Shown here: piece after piece, positions 10,711 to 20,502 of the stretch | How the letters are laid out: every line of letters starts with the position of its first letter | Position numbering within the stretch: the stretch's first letter is position 1 | NCBI RefSeq assembly: GCF_009728465.1 | Contig: NZ_WOCD01000002.1 | Span: 124,001 to 188,000 of the forward strand | Source: Psychrosphaera haliotis | GTDB taxonomy: Bacteria; Pseudomonadota; Gammaproteobacteria; Enterobacterales; Alteromonadaceae | Direction: 5' to 3' | Length of the DNA: 64,000 nt | Position numbers and translations under genes: made by a program | The notes under the pieces: model-generated | The model's database searches: none | What the model saw: the letters and a program-made list of their open reading frames with translations, nothing else | Told to the model about the DNA's origin: nothing

Positions 10711-11856
10711 ACTACTGTTCTTACTGCTACCAATCGCCGTGGCCTATGGTTGGGTGATGGGGAAGCACAATGCTAAAAAAGAAATGCTACAGCAGCAACA
10801 CTCTCTAAATAAAGCATTAAACTCCAGTGTTTCACTTCTTTTAAACAACAAAGAAGAACAAGCCTTTGACCGCTTAATTCAATACCTAGACGATACCCCA
10901 GCTAATATAGAAAACTACTTAACGTTAGCTAAACTGTTTAGAAAAAAGGCGAGATAGACAAAGCAATAGCCATCCATGAAGGCTTAGTAAAAACAGATCA
11001 AATACAAATCCCTAGTTATGAACTAGAGATCATCAAATTAGAATTAGCGCAGGATTTTACCTCAGCCGGTATGCTTGAGCACTCTCTCGAAACTTTATTA
11101 CCGCTACTAAAGTCTGAACATGCAAATGAAGCATTGCTAATGATTTTGCATATTTATGAACAAACCAGAGAGTGGGAAAAGGGCGTTGAAGCCTACTTAA
11201 TTGCAAAACCTAGTATGTTGAATGATCAGAGTCGGCAGATGGTTAGTCACTTTTATTGTGAAATGGCAGACCAATCCGATAACATAAAAAACAAAAAGCA
11301 ATTTTATAAACGAGCCAATAAAGTAAACTCAAATTGTATTAGAAGCCTAGTGTCGTTGGCCAAGCTTTATTTATTACTAAATAACAAACAACAATCACGG
11401 GAACTCGTGGTGCAGGTGCTCGACAAAGAACCTAGTTTTGCGCCAGCACTCTTTGATATCGCACCGGAGTGTTTTGTAGACGAGTTTGAACAAGCCGCAT
11501 GGTTATATTGGCTAATAAAAGAGAAAAAAATAAATAGCGTAAATGCCCACAATCAAATGGCGGACTTTATAGCAAAAGAAAAGGGCACAGAGGCTGCTCG
11601 AAAATACGTTATTGAACAACTTAGATACGTACCAAGCGTAAGAGGGTTCGGCAAGCTCATCGAATTAGAAAAGGAGCTGTTTACTTCAGAAGAGCACTTC
11701 TTTGAACTACAACAGCTAATTAAACGTTACATAGAATTAAAGCCAAATTATGAATGTAAGTCTTGCGGTTTCTCAACCAATAACTTTAGTTGGAGATGCC
11801 CAGCTTGTAACAACTGGCAATCAATTAAACCACTAACTGGCTTAGATGGTATTTAA
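10703..11856 (+). CDS. lapB: Lipopolysaccharide assembly protein B (TPR protein; frameshifted)
   Basis: LapB (YciM) is a membrane-anchored TPR protein that, in E. coli, directs FtsH to degrade LpxC. One N-terminal helix (MLELLFLLLPIAVAYGWVMG) is followed by TPR helices such as PANIENYLTLAKLFRKKG and LEKEPSFAP-like repeats. The C-terminal rubredoxin-type metal site is CKSCGF...CPACNNW. The frame breaks at the A-run 10942-10947: restoring one A gives LFRKKGEIDKAIAIHEGLV and a corrected length of 384 residues (389 in E. coli). The broken spot also reads A-AAA-AAG in frame, a known -1 slippery heptamer, but similar breaks elsewhere make an indel error more likely. Confidence 0.93.
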
Positions 11857-11867
11857 AAGGGTAAATT

Positions 11868-12560
11868 GTGGAAAATAATAAGATTTTAGTGGCATTGGAT
11901 TTTGAAACTCAAGATGATGCTTTACGTCTAGTTAGCAAGTTAGATCCAACGCTTTGCCGATTAAAAGTTGGTAAAGAGATGTTCACCCATTTTGGTCCAA
12001 GCTTCGTTCGAGAGTTACATAAGCGCGGTTTTGATGTGTTCTTAGATCTTAAATTCCATGACATCCCTAATACCGTAGCAAAAGCAGTAAAAGCGGCGGC
12101 TGAGCTAGGCGTTTGGATGGTTAATGTACACGCCTCTGGTGGTACTAAAATGATGAAGGCTGCCAAAGAAATTCTAATTCCCTACGGAGACAAAGCCCCG
12201 TTATTAATTGCAGTAACGGTGCTAACCAGTATGTCTGAAGAGGACTTATTAGATTTAGGTATAGACAAATCACCGGAAGAACAAGTCTTATTCTTAGCAG
12301 GCTTAGCCGCTAACGCAGGAATGGACGGTGTTGTTTGTTCAGCGCAAGAAGCAACGTTATTAAAAAGTAAATTTGGTAGTGGATTTAAGCTAGTAACCCC
12401 CGGCATTAGAACAGAAGAAGCAAGTGCCGATGATCAAAAGCGAATCATGACTCCAAAAAAGGCAGTTGATGCAGGTTCTGATTATTTGGTTATTGGTAGA
12501 GCGATAACTAAATCAAACAATCCAATTGATACCATGCAAAATATCTATAAAAGTTTTTAA
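11868..12560 (+). CDS. pyrF: Orotidine 5'-phosphate decarboxylase
   Basis: A 230-residue TIM-barrel enzyme that converts OMP to UMP, the last step of pyrimidine synthesis. The catalytic segment is [17 protein letters not shown] with the Asp-Lys-Asp array, and [12 protein letters not shown] and [12 protein letters not shown] bind phosphate. It starts at GTG with AAAAGGG eight bases upstream, and the protein begins [12 protein letters not shown] as the family requires. It lies 11 bases after lapB, in the conserved lapA-lapB-pyrF operon. Confidence 0.97.
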   Translation: MENNKILVALDFETQDDALRLVSKLDPTLCRLKVGKEMFTHFGPSFVRELHKRGFDVFLDLKFHDIPNTVAKAVKAAAELGVWMVNVHASGGTKMMKAAKEILIPYGDKAPLLIAVTVLTSMSEEDLLDLGIDKSPEEQVLFLAGLAANAGMDGVVCSAQEATLLKSKFGSGFKLVTPGIRTEEASADDQKRIMTPKKAVDAGSDYLVIGRAITKSNNPIDTMQNIYKSF

Positions 12561-12624
12561 GTTAAACATTGTTAATCTTAGCCACTTAACTATATTTTAA
12601 ATATCAGTATTAAAAAGGAAAGTT

Positions 12625-13188
12625 ATGAACAACTTTATGAAACTAGGGTTACTGGCTATTACACTTGTTATCACTGCGTGCGCATCTATGGGCGAAGGCA
12701 CTGTATCAGAGAAGAGAGAAGTCATATTGGATATGGAGCGTGAGGTATTGACTCAGCTTTATAAAAATAAACCAGACACTCGCGCTCAATTAGCTACGGC
12801 ACCGGGTTATGCAGTTTTTAGTAACGCTAATGTAAACTTATTATTTTTTTCTGCCGGCACTGGATATGGTGTTATCAATGACAAAGTCCTGTCTAAAAAA
12901 ACATATATGAATATGGCTGAAGGCGGAGTTGGGCTAGGTTTTGGTGTTAAAGATTACCGTATTGTTATGGTTTTCCATACCGCAGAAGCGATGACAGACT
13001 TTGTCGAAAACGGTTGGACATTCGGCGGCAATGCCGATGCATCAGCAAAAGCAAGCGGTAAGGGCGGCTCTGTTGAAGGGGAAGCTTATTACGGAGATGT
13101 GACAGTTTATACCTTTACTGAGAATGGTTTAGCTCTGCAGGCTATGGTCAAAGGTACTAAATTTTGGGTGGACAAAGAGCTTAATTAA
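12625..13188 (+). CDS. YSC84/SYLF-domain lipoprotein
   Basis: A 187-residue lipoprotein: signal MNNFMKLGLLAITLVITAC with the lipobox ITAC, so Cys19 would be acylated. The rest is a SYLF (YSC84-like) domain, recognised from LATAPGYAVFSNANVNLLFFSAGTG, GGVGLGFGVKDYRIVMVF and the glycine-rich GGNADASAKASGKGGS. The domain binds lipids in eukaryotic members; the bacterial role is unknown. AAGGA seven bases before the ATG supports the start. Only 17 bases separate it from the next gene, so it may form one transcript with the nucleotidase-like protein and the diguanylate cyclase. Confidence 0.8.
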   Translation: MNNFMKLGLLAITLVITACASMGEGTVSEKREVILDMEREVLTQLYKNKPDTRAQLATAPGYAVFSNANVNLLFFSAGTGYGVINDKVLSKKTYMNMAEGGVGLGFGVKDYRIVMVFHTAEAMTDFVENGWTFGGNADASAKASGKGGSVEGEAYYGDVTVYTFTENGLALQAMVKGTKFWVDKELN

Positions 13189-13205
13189 CTTTAGTTTGTT
13201 GGGAT

Positions 13206-14705
13206 ATGAAAATATTAATTAAAAGCATCGCGTTTTCTATCCTTGTTGTTATTACTTCACCAACAATAAGCGCTAACCCTAAAACAGCGAAACTTGTCTT
13301 CACTGGTGATTTGCCTTTAGTTGAAGATAAAGTCCACGGCGACTATCGAAGATTAGCGTCTTTCCTTAAACTAATTCGCGCGCAAAAAGCGCCATCTTTT
13401 TTCTTATTTGGTGGCGGTTCAATAGGCCCTAGTCCGATGTCGTCGTTTGACAAAGGCGCCCATATAATAGATATCCTCAATAGCTTAGAGCCAGATGCTA
13501 TGGGAATAACAAAAAGAGAGTTTAGTTACTCAGAAGACGAGCTTTCTCAAAGAGCCTATGAAGCAGCTTTTCCTATCATCGCATCAAATATATATGATCC
13601 CATAACTAACAATAACCTTGATGGGCTTCAACCTTCTACTATCATTAAGAAAGAGGACGTTAGTATAGGTGTCGTATCAACTGTTAATCCTTCTGTAATC
13701 GAAGAGTATTTGTTAGACCGCATTAAACTAATACCTAGAACTGAAGCGCTAAGACGAGAGTCTGAGAAACTCAGAGAGGCGGGTGTTGACGTAGTTGTAC
13801 TCTTGTATTCCGTTCCAAATGATATCGTTGAGCCTCTAATGCTTGAGCAAGTCATTGATGTTGCATTTATGGTTGATAAAGCCTTTTCCCAAACTCAAAA
13901 CTATACGAAGTTAAAACATAAGAACCATTTTTACTTGCACTCTCCAGGCGAGGTATTACAAGTTGAGTTAAAGATAACACCTCAAAAGCCAATAGCGACA
14001 TCTCTAACAACGTTCAAATTAAATAATTTCCCAATAGACGAAGATTTATCTAATCAATCTAATTCTTATGTTAATCGCTTAGAGCGTTTGTTAAACATTG
14101 ATGTAGCCTCATTAGATGTCGAAATTGATACTAGAAAATTATCTATCCGTACAAAAGAAACTTTCTTTGGCAATATAATGACTGATGCCATCAAGGCATT
14201 TTTGAATACTGATATTGTTTTAATTAATAGTGGTGTTGTAAGAGGGGATACTCTTTATGCAAAAAATACAGTGTGGACCATGCGCGATATTGTTACCGAG
14301 TTACCATTTAGGAGTCGATTAATTGCTTTAGAAGTGACTGGCCAACAAATTAAAAGTGCGTTAGAAAATGGATTGTCCCAAATAGCAGATGTTAAAGGTA
14401 GGTTCCCTTTAGTAGCAGGCTTATCGTTTAGTTATAACAAAGAAATGCCGGTGGGTAATAGAATTATTGATATCTACATTGGGAATAATAAATTAGATAT
14501 CAACAAGTTATATACGGTTGGCACTACAGAATACATAGCAAATGGTGGAGATGGCTACACAAGCTTTAAACAATCTAGAGAGATTAAAAATAGTTTAAGA
14601 GTTAATCCTCTTCTATCTGAAGTCCTTATCATGTATTTACAAAACAACCGGCATGCAACTCCCTCTATTGAAGGTCGTATTAAAGAGGTGAATAGTCATC
14701 AATAA
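13206..14705 (+). CDS. 5'-nucleotidase-fold periplasmic protein with degenerate metal site
   Basis: A 499-residue exported protein (signal peptide about residues 1-23) with the two-domain layout of UshA-type 5'-nucleotidases. The N-terminal calcineurin-like domain has lost most metal ligands. The NDxH position reads GDLP (34-37), GGD reads GGGS (69-72), GNHEF reads TKREF (102-106), the histidine in the THxG-like strand is LYSVPND, and no GGH pair is seen. The C-terminal nucleotide-binding domain looks kept: ETFFGNIMTDAI, INSGVVRGDT, ELPFRSRLIALEVTG and YIANGGDGYTSF. It therefore probably binds a nucleotide-like ligand without hydrolysing it. The next gene, a membrane diguanylate cyclase, starts two bases after the stop, suggesting a receptor-effector pair. 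Confidence 0.8.
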   Translation: MKILIKSIAFSILVVITSPTISANPKTAKLVFTGDLPLVEDKVHGDYRRLASFLKLIRAQKAPSFFLFGGGSIGPSPMSSFDKGAHIIDILNSLEPDAMGITKREFSYSEDELSQRAYEAAFPIIASNIYDPITNNNLDGLQPSTIIKKEDVSIGVVSTVNPSVIEEYLLDRIKLIPRTEALRRESEKLREAGVDVVVLLYSVPNDIVEPLMLEQVIDVAFMVDKAFSQTQNYTKLKHKNHFYLHSPGEVLQVELKITPQKPIATSLTTFKLNNFPIDEDLSNQSNSYVNRLERLLNIDVASLDVEIDTRKLSIRTKETFFGNIMTDAIKAFLNTDIVLINSGVVRGDTLYAKNTVWTMRDIVTELPFRSRLIALEVTGQQIKSALENGLSQIADVKGRFPLVAGLSFSYNKEMPVGNRIIDIYIGNNKLDINKLYTVGTTEYIANGGDGYTSFKQSREIKNSLRVNPLLSEVLIMYLQNNRHATPSIEGRIKEVNSHQ

Positions 14706-14706
14706 C

Positions 14707-16407
14707 ATGTCAGCGCATTTAAACAAAGACTCAAATAGCGTTATTAACATGGACTTGCTAGATAACTCTAAAAATCGCTACTCGATAAAGAACAAACTGT
14801 TTTTGGGTTTATCATTAATATTTACCATATTTTTGGGACTAACTGCGCTAACTATTTTTAGATTAAGTGAGTTTGAAAATGTGCTAATAAATATTCAGCA
14901 AGTATCAGTACCTACAGCAATACAAGCGGGTAAAACTTATAGCCAAGTAAATACGCTTATTTTTCTGACGGAGCGTTTAATTAATGTACAAAGTGGTGCG
15001 GCTAAACGGGCCACCAACGAACAAATACAAAGCCTAATTTATACATTAAAATCTGATAGTTTACAGTTGTCACAGCAAAGTTATGGAAATACGCAACTAA
15101 AGGCAATCATTGTAGAGCTGCAAGAGTTAGACGAATTAATTAACCAGCGCTTAGAAAACAAGCGTAGCTTCGACGAAAAATTGCAATTATTATATACGCT
15201 GTTTAATAACATGCCTGACTTGGATGATATCGAAAGTCGTACGTCATTAGTTGACGGCCAACTATTAATAACCAATATTTTTGCAAACAGCGCTCAATTA
15301 ACGTTTCTAAATAGACTTCATCTCGTTAGACAAATAGAGCATACTTTGCAAAAGGATCTAGAGTCTTTGCTATCGAACTATGTAGAAGGTTCAAATACAA
15401 AGGCTTCTAAAGAAGCATTAGTGTTTCTTAGTAAACTCCAAACATTACTTTTAGCTCCAGATGGTTTAGTAAACACTCGTATAAAGCAATTGCGTATTGA
15501 AGGTCGTGCAATTGGTAGAGGCAACTTTATGAGAAACTTGATCATGGACTATGCAAACCAGGCTGAATACACCTCTTTCAACATTAATAATAAAGTACTG
15601 GATGAAACAAAAAGTGCTACCAAAGCTATATCAACTCAACTAACAGTTGTAGTTATTGCCTTTATTCTATCTCTTAGTTTATTTGTACTCATCGCTGTAT
15701 ATTTAAGAAATAAAGTTGTGGGCCGCTTAATAAACCTTAACAAAGGGGTTAATAGGCGCTTAAATGGCAGTTTAGATGACGTTATTGATAAAGGTTCAGA
15801 TGAAATATCAGACATTGCAGATACTTTTAATATCTTTGCCAATACTGTAGAACTACAAAAACAAACCTTGGAAGAACTTTCGTCACTGGATGGCTTAACT
15901 GGTATTGCAAATAGAAGAGCATTTGATGATCGGTTATCAAATGCAATCGCGTCGTCACAGAGAAGCAAAAGTCCATTGTCACTGTTAATTATCGATGTGG
16001 ATTATTTTAAACCATATAACGACAATTATGGTCATGCAAAGGGAGATGATTGCCTAAAGAAAGTAGCCCGTATCATTGATCAAGAACTTCCTCGAGAAAC
16101 CGATTTTGTAGCTCGTTATGGAGGTGAAGAGTTTGCCTGTATATTACCAGAGACGGATGAAGCTGGAGCCAAAGTCACCGCTCAAAAACTTATAACTGCA
16201 GTATATAGCGCAATGATACCTCATTCATTTAGCGAAATTGACGATCGGCTAACCATAAGTGTGGGGATAGTTGTAGATTATTTTGATACGAACAAAGTAA
16301 TAACAGAGCTAGACCTAATAACACAGGCCGATACGGCGTTATATCAATCGAAGTTAAAAGGACGTAACCGATTCACTGTGAGCCAAGGTAGCACGCTAAA
16401 GAAGTAG
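14707..16407 (+). CDS. Membrane diguanylate cyclase (periplasmic sensor, HAMP-like linker, GGDEF)
   Basis: A 566-residue protein that should make cyclic di-GMP from two GTP. TM1 is at about residues 29-51, a helical periplasmic sensor spans to about 305, and TM2 is at about 308-332. A HAMP-like linker (DKGSDEISDIADTFNIFANT) follows, then a GGDEF domain from about 385. The active site is GGEEF at 472-476 and the inhibitory I-site RETD is exactly five residues upstream (463-466), so it is likely active and product-inhibited. SSLDGLTGIANRRAF is the usual domain start. Translation is probably coupled to the nucleotidase-like gene. No EAL domain is present. Confidence 0.93.
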   Translation: MSAHLNKDSNSVINMDLLDNSKNRYSIKNKLFLGLSLIFTIFLGLTALTIFRLSEFENVLINIQQVSVPTAIQAGKTYSQVNTLIFLTERLINVQSGAAKRATNEQIQSLIYTLKSDSLQLSQQSYGNTQLKAIIVELQELDELINQRLENKRSFDEKLQLLYTLFNNMPDLDDIESRTSLVDGQLLITNIFANSAQLTFLNRLHLVRQIEHTLQKDLESLLSNYVEGSNTKASKEALVFLSKLQTLLLAPDGLVNTRIKQLRIEGRAIGRGNFMRNLIMDYANQAEYTSFNINNKVLDETKSATKAISTQLTVVVIAFILSLSLFVLIAVYLRNKVVGRLINLNKGVNRRLNGSLDDVIDKGSDEISDIADTFNIFANTVELQKQTLEELSSLDGLTGIANRRAFDDRLSNAIASSQRSKSPLSLLIIDVDYFKPYNDNYGHAKGDDCLKKVARIIDQELPRETDFVARYGGEEFACILPETDEAGAKVTAQKLITAVYSAMIPHSFSEIDDRLTISVGIVVDYFDTNKVITELDLITQADTALYQSKLKGRNRFTVSQGSTLKK

Positions 16408-16596
16408 TTTTATATTAGTAAGAGCCATACGAACCAAAAGCTAGCGTTTAAACTATAAATAACACAGTTCAAACCGGCCCACACCAATAGCATATCAATA
16501 TGCGCATAATGTATATTATGTTAAATAGAATATCTATAAGTATCAAAGTTAAAACTTAGCTTTGCCCTAATACTCTCATCGCTATATACAAACAAC

Positions 16597-16622
16597 GAAC
16601 GCTCACAATACTGTAAGCGTTC
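16597..16622 (-). terminator. Possible terminator of the decarboxylase gene
   Basis: The inverted repeat GAACGCT/AGCGTTC (16597-16603 with 16616-16622) lies 52 bases after the stop of the minus-strand decarboxylase gene. On the minus strand it is followed by GTTGTTTG, a weak T-tract. Confidence 0.4.
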
Positions 16623-16673
16623 ATTGTGATTCTAGCTCTGCTACAAAAACATTTACTACTGCGTACTTACCCT

Positions 16674-17861
16674 TTATGCCGTGATAATGTCTTCAAATAC
16701 TACCGCTTCGTTTATTGCTATAACTTCTGCTCTTTTAAAAAAGTTAAAGTCTGTCGCTGTGCAGCAAGTATATGCTCCCATCATCGTCGTGACTACTAGC
16801 TCTCCATTGGATAGCTTAGGCAACATAATTTGTTCAGCTACTACATCAATGCTGTCGCAAGTTGGTCCAGCTAACACTGATGAAAATAGCTCTTGAGATG
16901 AATTTAATACAAAGGTTTGATATTTAGCTTCATCAAACATAAGTCCACTAAACGAACCGTAAATTCCATCATCTAAGTAATACCAAGTTTGCCCATTACG
17001 ATCAGATTGGCCCATAACAGATGCTATATTTATTACCGCTGGCGCTACAATATAACGACCTGGCTCTGCTATAACGCGAACCGTTTCTGGTAACTCCGCC
17101 AATGCTTCTCGTATTGGTTTGCAAAAAATGCTTATTGGCAAAACATCTGGCGTATACTGCACAGGAAATCCACCACCAATATCTAATGTACTTAACGCTG
17201 GCAACCCAAAGTCCACAACTTCATTCATTATGTCGATACAACGACGTACTGCAGTAGCGTACTTATCGCCTGTTTTAGTTTGTGAACCTACATGAAACGA
17301 CAAACCTTTAATTCGAACACCAATTTCAAACGCCCTTTTAGCAATTTCCAATGCGGCTTCTGGCTTACAACCAAACTTTTTAGAAAGATCCGCTAATACA
17401 TCAGCATTTGGAAAGCTAACTCTAATCAGCAATTCAACATCGTCTTTATAGGCAACAAATTTTTCTAACTCATTGACGTTATCCACAACAAAAACATTAC
17501 AACCATAAGATAAGGCATGCTTAATATCACTGTCTCGCTTTATTGGGTGAGTTTGAATGGTACGATCCGCAGGTACACCTACTGAACTTACTAAATCTAC
17601 TTCACCGTTTGTCGCTAAATCAAAGTAAGCACCTTCAGCAAGTAAGGTAGATACAACGGCCGGATGTGGCAAAGGCTTTAGTGCATAGTGTAGGTCTACG
17701 TTTGGCAATGCTTGTTGTAGGTTACGAAACTGCTGACGCACAACATCACAGTCTAAAACCATTAAAGGTGTGCCGTAACGAGATGCTAAAGACTCTATAT
17801 TTTCAGAGTCAAAAGGAAGGTTGTTTTCTGCAATAGCAGAAATAATAGAAGTAACAGACAT
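16674..17861 (-). CDS. Type III PLP-dependent decarboxylase, ornithine decarboxylase-like
   Basis: A 395-residue alanine-racemase-fold (fold type III) decarboxylase. The PLP lysine lies in DLHYALKPLPHPAV, the glycine loop is DIGGGFPVQY, EPGRYIVAPA contacts the phosphate, and AGPTCDSIDVVAE carries the catalytic cysteine and substrate aspartate of eukaryotic-type ornithine decarboxylases. This last motif separates it from diaminopimelate decarboxylase. The product would be putrescine, though lysine could also be used. I chose ATG 17861 rather than the TTG two codons earlier because GGAG stands seven bases before it. Monocistronic. Confidence 0.85.
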   Translation of the reverse strand: MSVTSIISAIAENNLPFDSENIESLASRYGTPLMVLDCDVVRQQFRNLQQALPNVDLHYALKPLPHPAVVSTLLAEGAYFDLATNGEVDLVSSVGVPADRTIQTHPIKRDSDIKHALSYGCNVFVVDNVNELEKFVAYKDDVELLIRVSFPNADVLADLSKKFGCKPEAALEIAKRAFEIGVRIKGLSFHVGSQTKTGDKYATAVRRCIDIMNEVVDFGLPALSTLDIGGGFPVQYTPDVLPISIFCKPIREALAELPETVRVIAEPGRYIVAPAVINIASVMGQSDRNGQTWYYLDDGIYGSFSGLMFDEAKYQTFVLNSSQELFSSVLAGPTCDSIDVVAEQIMLPKLSNGELVVTTMMGAYTCCTATDFNFFKRAEVIAINEAVVFEDIITA

Positions 17862-18105
17862 TACCAATCTCCAGAATAAGCTAAATAAACCTACTATTAG
17901 GTTTGAGCGAGTTAAACATAGTTAAATATTCAATTTCACCCTTGGATAGTTGCTCATCTGCCTGGCCGCTAACGCGATGTACTTGGATTGGCTATCAACA
18001 AGAATTGGCGCGCATAATAAATAATATTTTCAGAATGGCAATCTTTTTATTCTAAAAATTTAGTGTTTTTTAAATATCTATTAAACGCGCTTTAATTAAA
18101 TAAAG

Positions 18106-18951
18106 TTAAAGAAAGCTCTCTGCCTTTTCACCAACATAAATAACCACTTCAATAGCAATAAGCCAAATGATAATCCACTCTAAAATAGACGAGTGTTGAT
18201 GCTTCTGTTCGTCGGCTAACATGTCAAAAAGTTCGTGTATGGTGGCTAGTTTTTTAGACAAAAGCTCAACCCGTTGATGGATCTCCAAGTAACGTACTAT
18301 CGCGTTATAATTACTTTCATGTTCTGGGTACTCCCAAAAGAATTCCGGCGTATCCAACAAACCATAATGAAGTATGATATCGCTCTTAGTACTAAATAGT
18401 CGGCCTCGTATCTTGGCTATTTCTTTTCTGTTTAACGCTATCTTACCTGTAGTTGCTAAAGCTTCTGGCAAGTGCGAATAATCCGTAATTGTCGATTGAG
18501 CTTTGTGTTCATACTCCACTAACTTAATAGACTGTGCTAGTCCGTGGCTAACAGCTAAACGCGTTAGTGCGTGGTCATTTGGTAAAAACACTGTATCTTT
18601 GCTAATTTTTAGCTCCGTAGACACTTCAAACCGGAAGTGGTCTTCAATAATGCCGTCTGAAGACTTTTCAGACCGTCGTAAACGGTTAATTAGAGCCATT
18701 CGCTCATCTTCTTCAACCGCCCAAAACACCACAACGCCGTAATCAAAAAGCCAGTATTCTCCGGTTGGCACAACTATATGAATTGCATCCTTGTACCTAA
18801 CACCGCGTTCAGTAATCGAATGATCTAAAACATCATTCTGGATTGAATAGTCTGCTTGAAGGTTATAAACCGATAAACGGTCATGAATAAATGATGTAGA
18901 ACTAAGCCCCTGAGGTTTGGTGCTATTTTTGTCCATTGTGCGATTCGCCAT
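18106..18951 (-). CDS. DUF155 (RMD1/YagE-like) family protein
   Basis: A 281-residue protein of the RMND1/RMD1 (DUF155) family, recognised from YWLFDYGVVVFWAVEEDE in the middle and a C-terminal arrangement of a long helical region (RYLEIHQRVELLSKKLATIH) followed by one membrane helix (ILEWIIIWLIAIEVVIYVGE). Eukaryotic members act in mitochondrial translation or meiosis; bacterial members are uncharacterised. The C-terminal helix suggests a tail-anchored membrane protein. An alternative start at the sixth codon (Met) is possible. It is read in the same direction as the WYL gene, 92 bases downstream of it. Confidence 0.78.
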   Translation of the reverse strand: MANRTMDKNSTKPQGLSSTSFIHDRLSVYNLQADYSIQNDVLDHSITERGVRYKDAIHIVVPTGEYWLFDYGVVVFWAVEEDERMALINRLRRSEKSSDGIIEDHFRFEVSTELKISKDTVFLPNDHALTRLAVSHGLAQSIKLVEYEHKAQSTITDYSHLPEALATTGKIALNRKEIAKIRGRLFSTKSDIILHYGLLDTPEFFWEYPEHESNYNAIVRYLEIHQRVELLSKKLATIHELFDMLADEQKHQHSSILEWIIIWLIAIEVVIYVGEKAESFL

Positions 18952-19043
18952 AGTAGAAAAAGTTAAGACAGAACCCTGCCCGTATAAAATTCGCGCGGAT
19001 TATGAACCTGTTTTTCTAAATAGCAATATTTAAATTATAAAGA

Positions 19044-19918
19044 TCAATAAATATAACCAGGGGCAATAGACAGCTCTGGTAAATTGGTTAATGAATCAAT
19101 ATTTGCTAAGTGCAATTGATACTCTGGGGAGTTAAGTGAGGCTTGTGGAGTACAGTCCACATTCCAACGTCTAAGTAGGTAGCCTGCCATTGCTGCCCTA
19201 ACCTTCAACGTCATTTTTCCGTCTGTCATGCCATAATCCATTTCAACAGCTGTTGAAAACTCAACATTTTTGGATGAGGAACGATGACTAAATCCAATAC
19301 TCTTAGCCACTGAACATCGGCTAACCTATGTTCATATGTTGCTATGTCATTCGATTTGATGGTTACTTTACTGATACGGGTTAATACAAAATCTCTAAAG
19401 CTATTGGTCTTTTTATCAAAACCTCGAACATGCCACCTAAGGCCATTATCTACAATCGCATGTGGAACAATATCTCGACCAGCCGAACCGTTTGACAGTG
19501 AGGTGTATATTATATTTACAACATTACCGTTCAAAATAGCGCGCATTAACCGGGCAATAACTTCGATATCCGGTGCGTTTAAATAAGATGGTTGCTCAAC
19601 AGGAAATTCGGTTTGAGTAATAGCGTCAAAGCCATCGGATATTTGATGGGCTAGTTTTACTAAGGTTTTTCTTGGGTCGTGATTAAAAATGGGCTTGAAG
19701 TTTTCTAACTGAAAATAGCGAAGCCCTTTCTCATCAAACTCACACTGACCACCTAAAGAAGATTTATATCTCTCAAAATATTGAACTGCGCTTTTATGGT
19801 CCAATCCAAATTTATTTATAGTTTCCTTCAGTCCTAAGTGACCTTTAAAAAACAAAGAAAAATCGATAAAAGCAAATATTTGTTTTTGATTGAGAGTTAA
19901 ATCTTTTATATCTTTCAT
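19044..19918 (-). CDS. WYL-domain transcriptional regulator (frameshifted)
   Basis: About 291 residues after repair. The N-terminal part (to about 110) resembles a winged-helix region. Residues about 130-185 are a WYL domain: LSNGSAGRDIVPHAIVDNG, LRWHVRGFDKKTNSFRDFV and LTRISKV. The C-terminal part (VIVPHPKNVEFSTAVEMDYG) resembles the WCX extension. WYL domains sense nucleic acid or nucleotide ligands in several bacterial regulators. The frame breaks at the five-base run at 19267-19271: one extra A on the minus strand joins VIVPHPK to NVEFSTAVE. It is followed by a DUF155 gene and preceded, 17 bases away, by a LURP-one-like gene, so it may be the second gene of a small operon. Confidence 0.8.
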
Positions 19919-19935
19919 AACATGTCGTCTTATTC

Positions 19936-20439
19936 TTAATCACTGACAGCAACGCTGTCATTCTTTTTATCAAGTTGCATAATGACCATCATGACTGTAG
20001 TAAACAAAACATCTGGCTCTTCGTCTTCGTTTACTACTATTACATGAGTGTCTCTTAAAGAGATTAATTTTTCACTGGCAGAAGATATTTCTCGGTCACC
20101 ATGAGATATCGTAAACGCTAAGTCAAGTAAACTGCCAATCGCGGTTGCGCCTTGATACATACCATCGACTACATAGTATTGACGAGTCCAAGATAGCAAT
20201 TTCCGTTTCACCGTATAACTACCAAAAATAGAACGGACCGAATAGGTTGGCCTAAACGTTAGCTTTTTCTTTTTGATGGTTGCTAGTTTGTTTTGGGAGT
20301 CAAAAATTCGCCAGGTTGGCGAAAATATAAAGGAAAGCTCACCTTTTGCGGTAAACAAACTTTGATCGTGTTCGTCGTTAATATCCATTTGCCCACGAAG
20401 GCTAAGAAGTTTGTTTCTTATGGTTAAAATTCTGCTCAT
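19936..20439 (-). CDS. LURP-one-related (LOR, tubby-like fold) protein
   Basis: A 167-residue protein resembling the LURP-one-related family, which has a tubby-like beta-barrel. Supporting segments are YVVDGMYQGATAIGSLLDL, GELSFIFSPTWRIFDSQNK and the alternation of short strands in the first 100 residues (KLATIKKKKLTFRPTYSV). I chose ATG 20439 because AAGGGA lies five to six bases before it; the earlier in-frame start has none. No signal peptide is seen, so it is probably cytoplasmic. It lies 17 bases upstream of the WYL regulator. Function is unknown; the family call is moderate. Confidence 0.6.
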   Translation of the reverse strand: MSRILTIRNKLLSLRGQMDINDEHDQSLFTAKGELSFIFSPTWRIFDSQNKLATIKKKKLTFRPTYSVRSIFGSYTVKRKLLSWTRQYYVVDGMYQGATAIGSLLDLAFTISHGDREISSASEKLISLRDTHVIVVNEDEEPDVLFTTVMMVIMQLDKKNDSVAVSD

Positions 20440-20502
20440 GTCATTCCCTTTTAGATAGATCGCCAGCACATCCTGTTTGTGTTGGCTCTAGATACATTTT
20501 TA

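Noticed and set aside
16674-17861. Diaminopimelate decarboxylase (lysA) as the identity of the fold-III decarboxylase
   Set aside because: The AGPTCDSIDVVAE segment and absence of the LysA-type N-terminus fit ornithine decarboxylases better.
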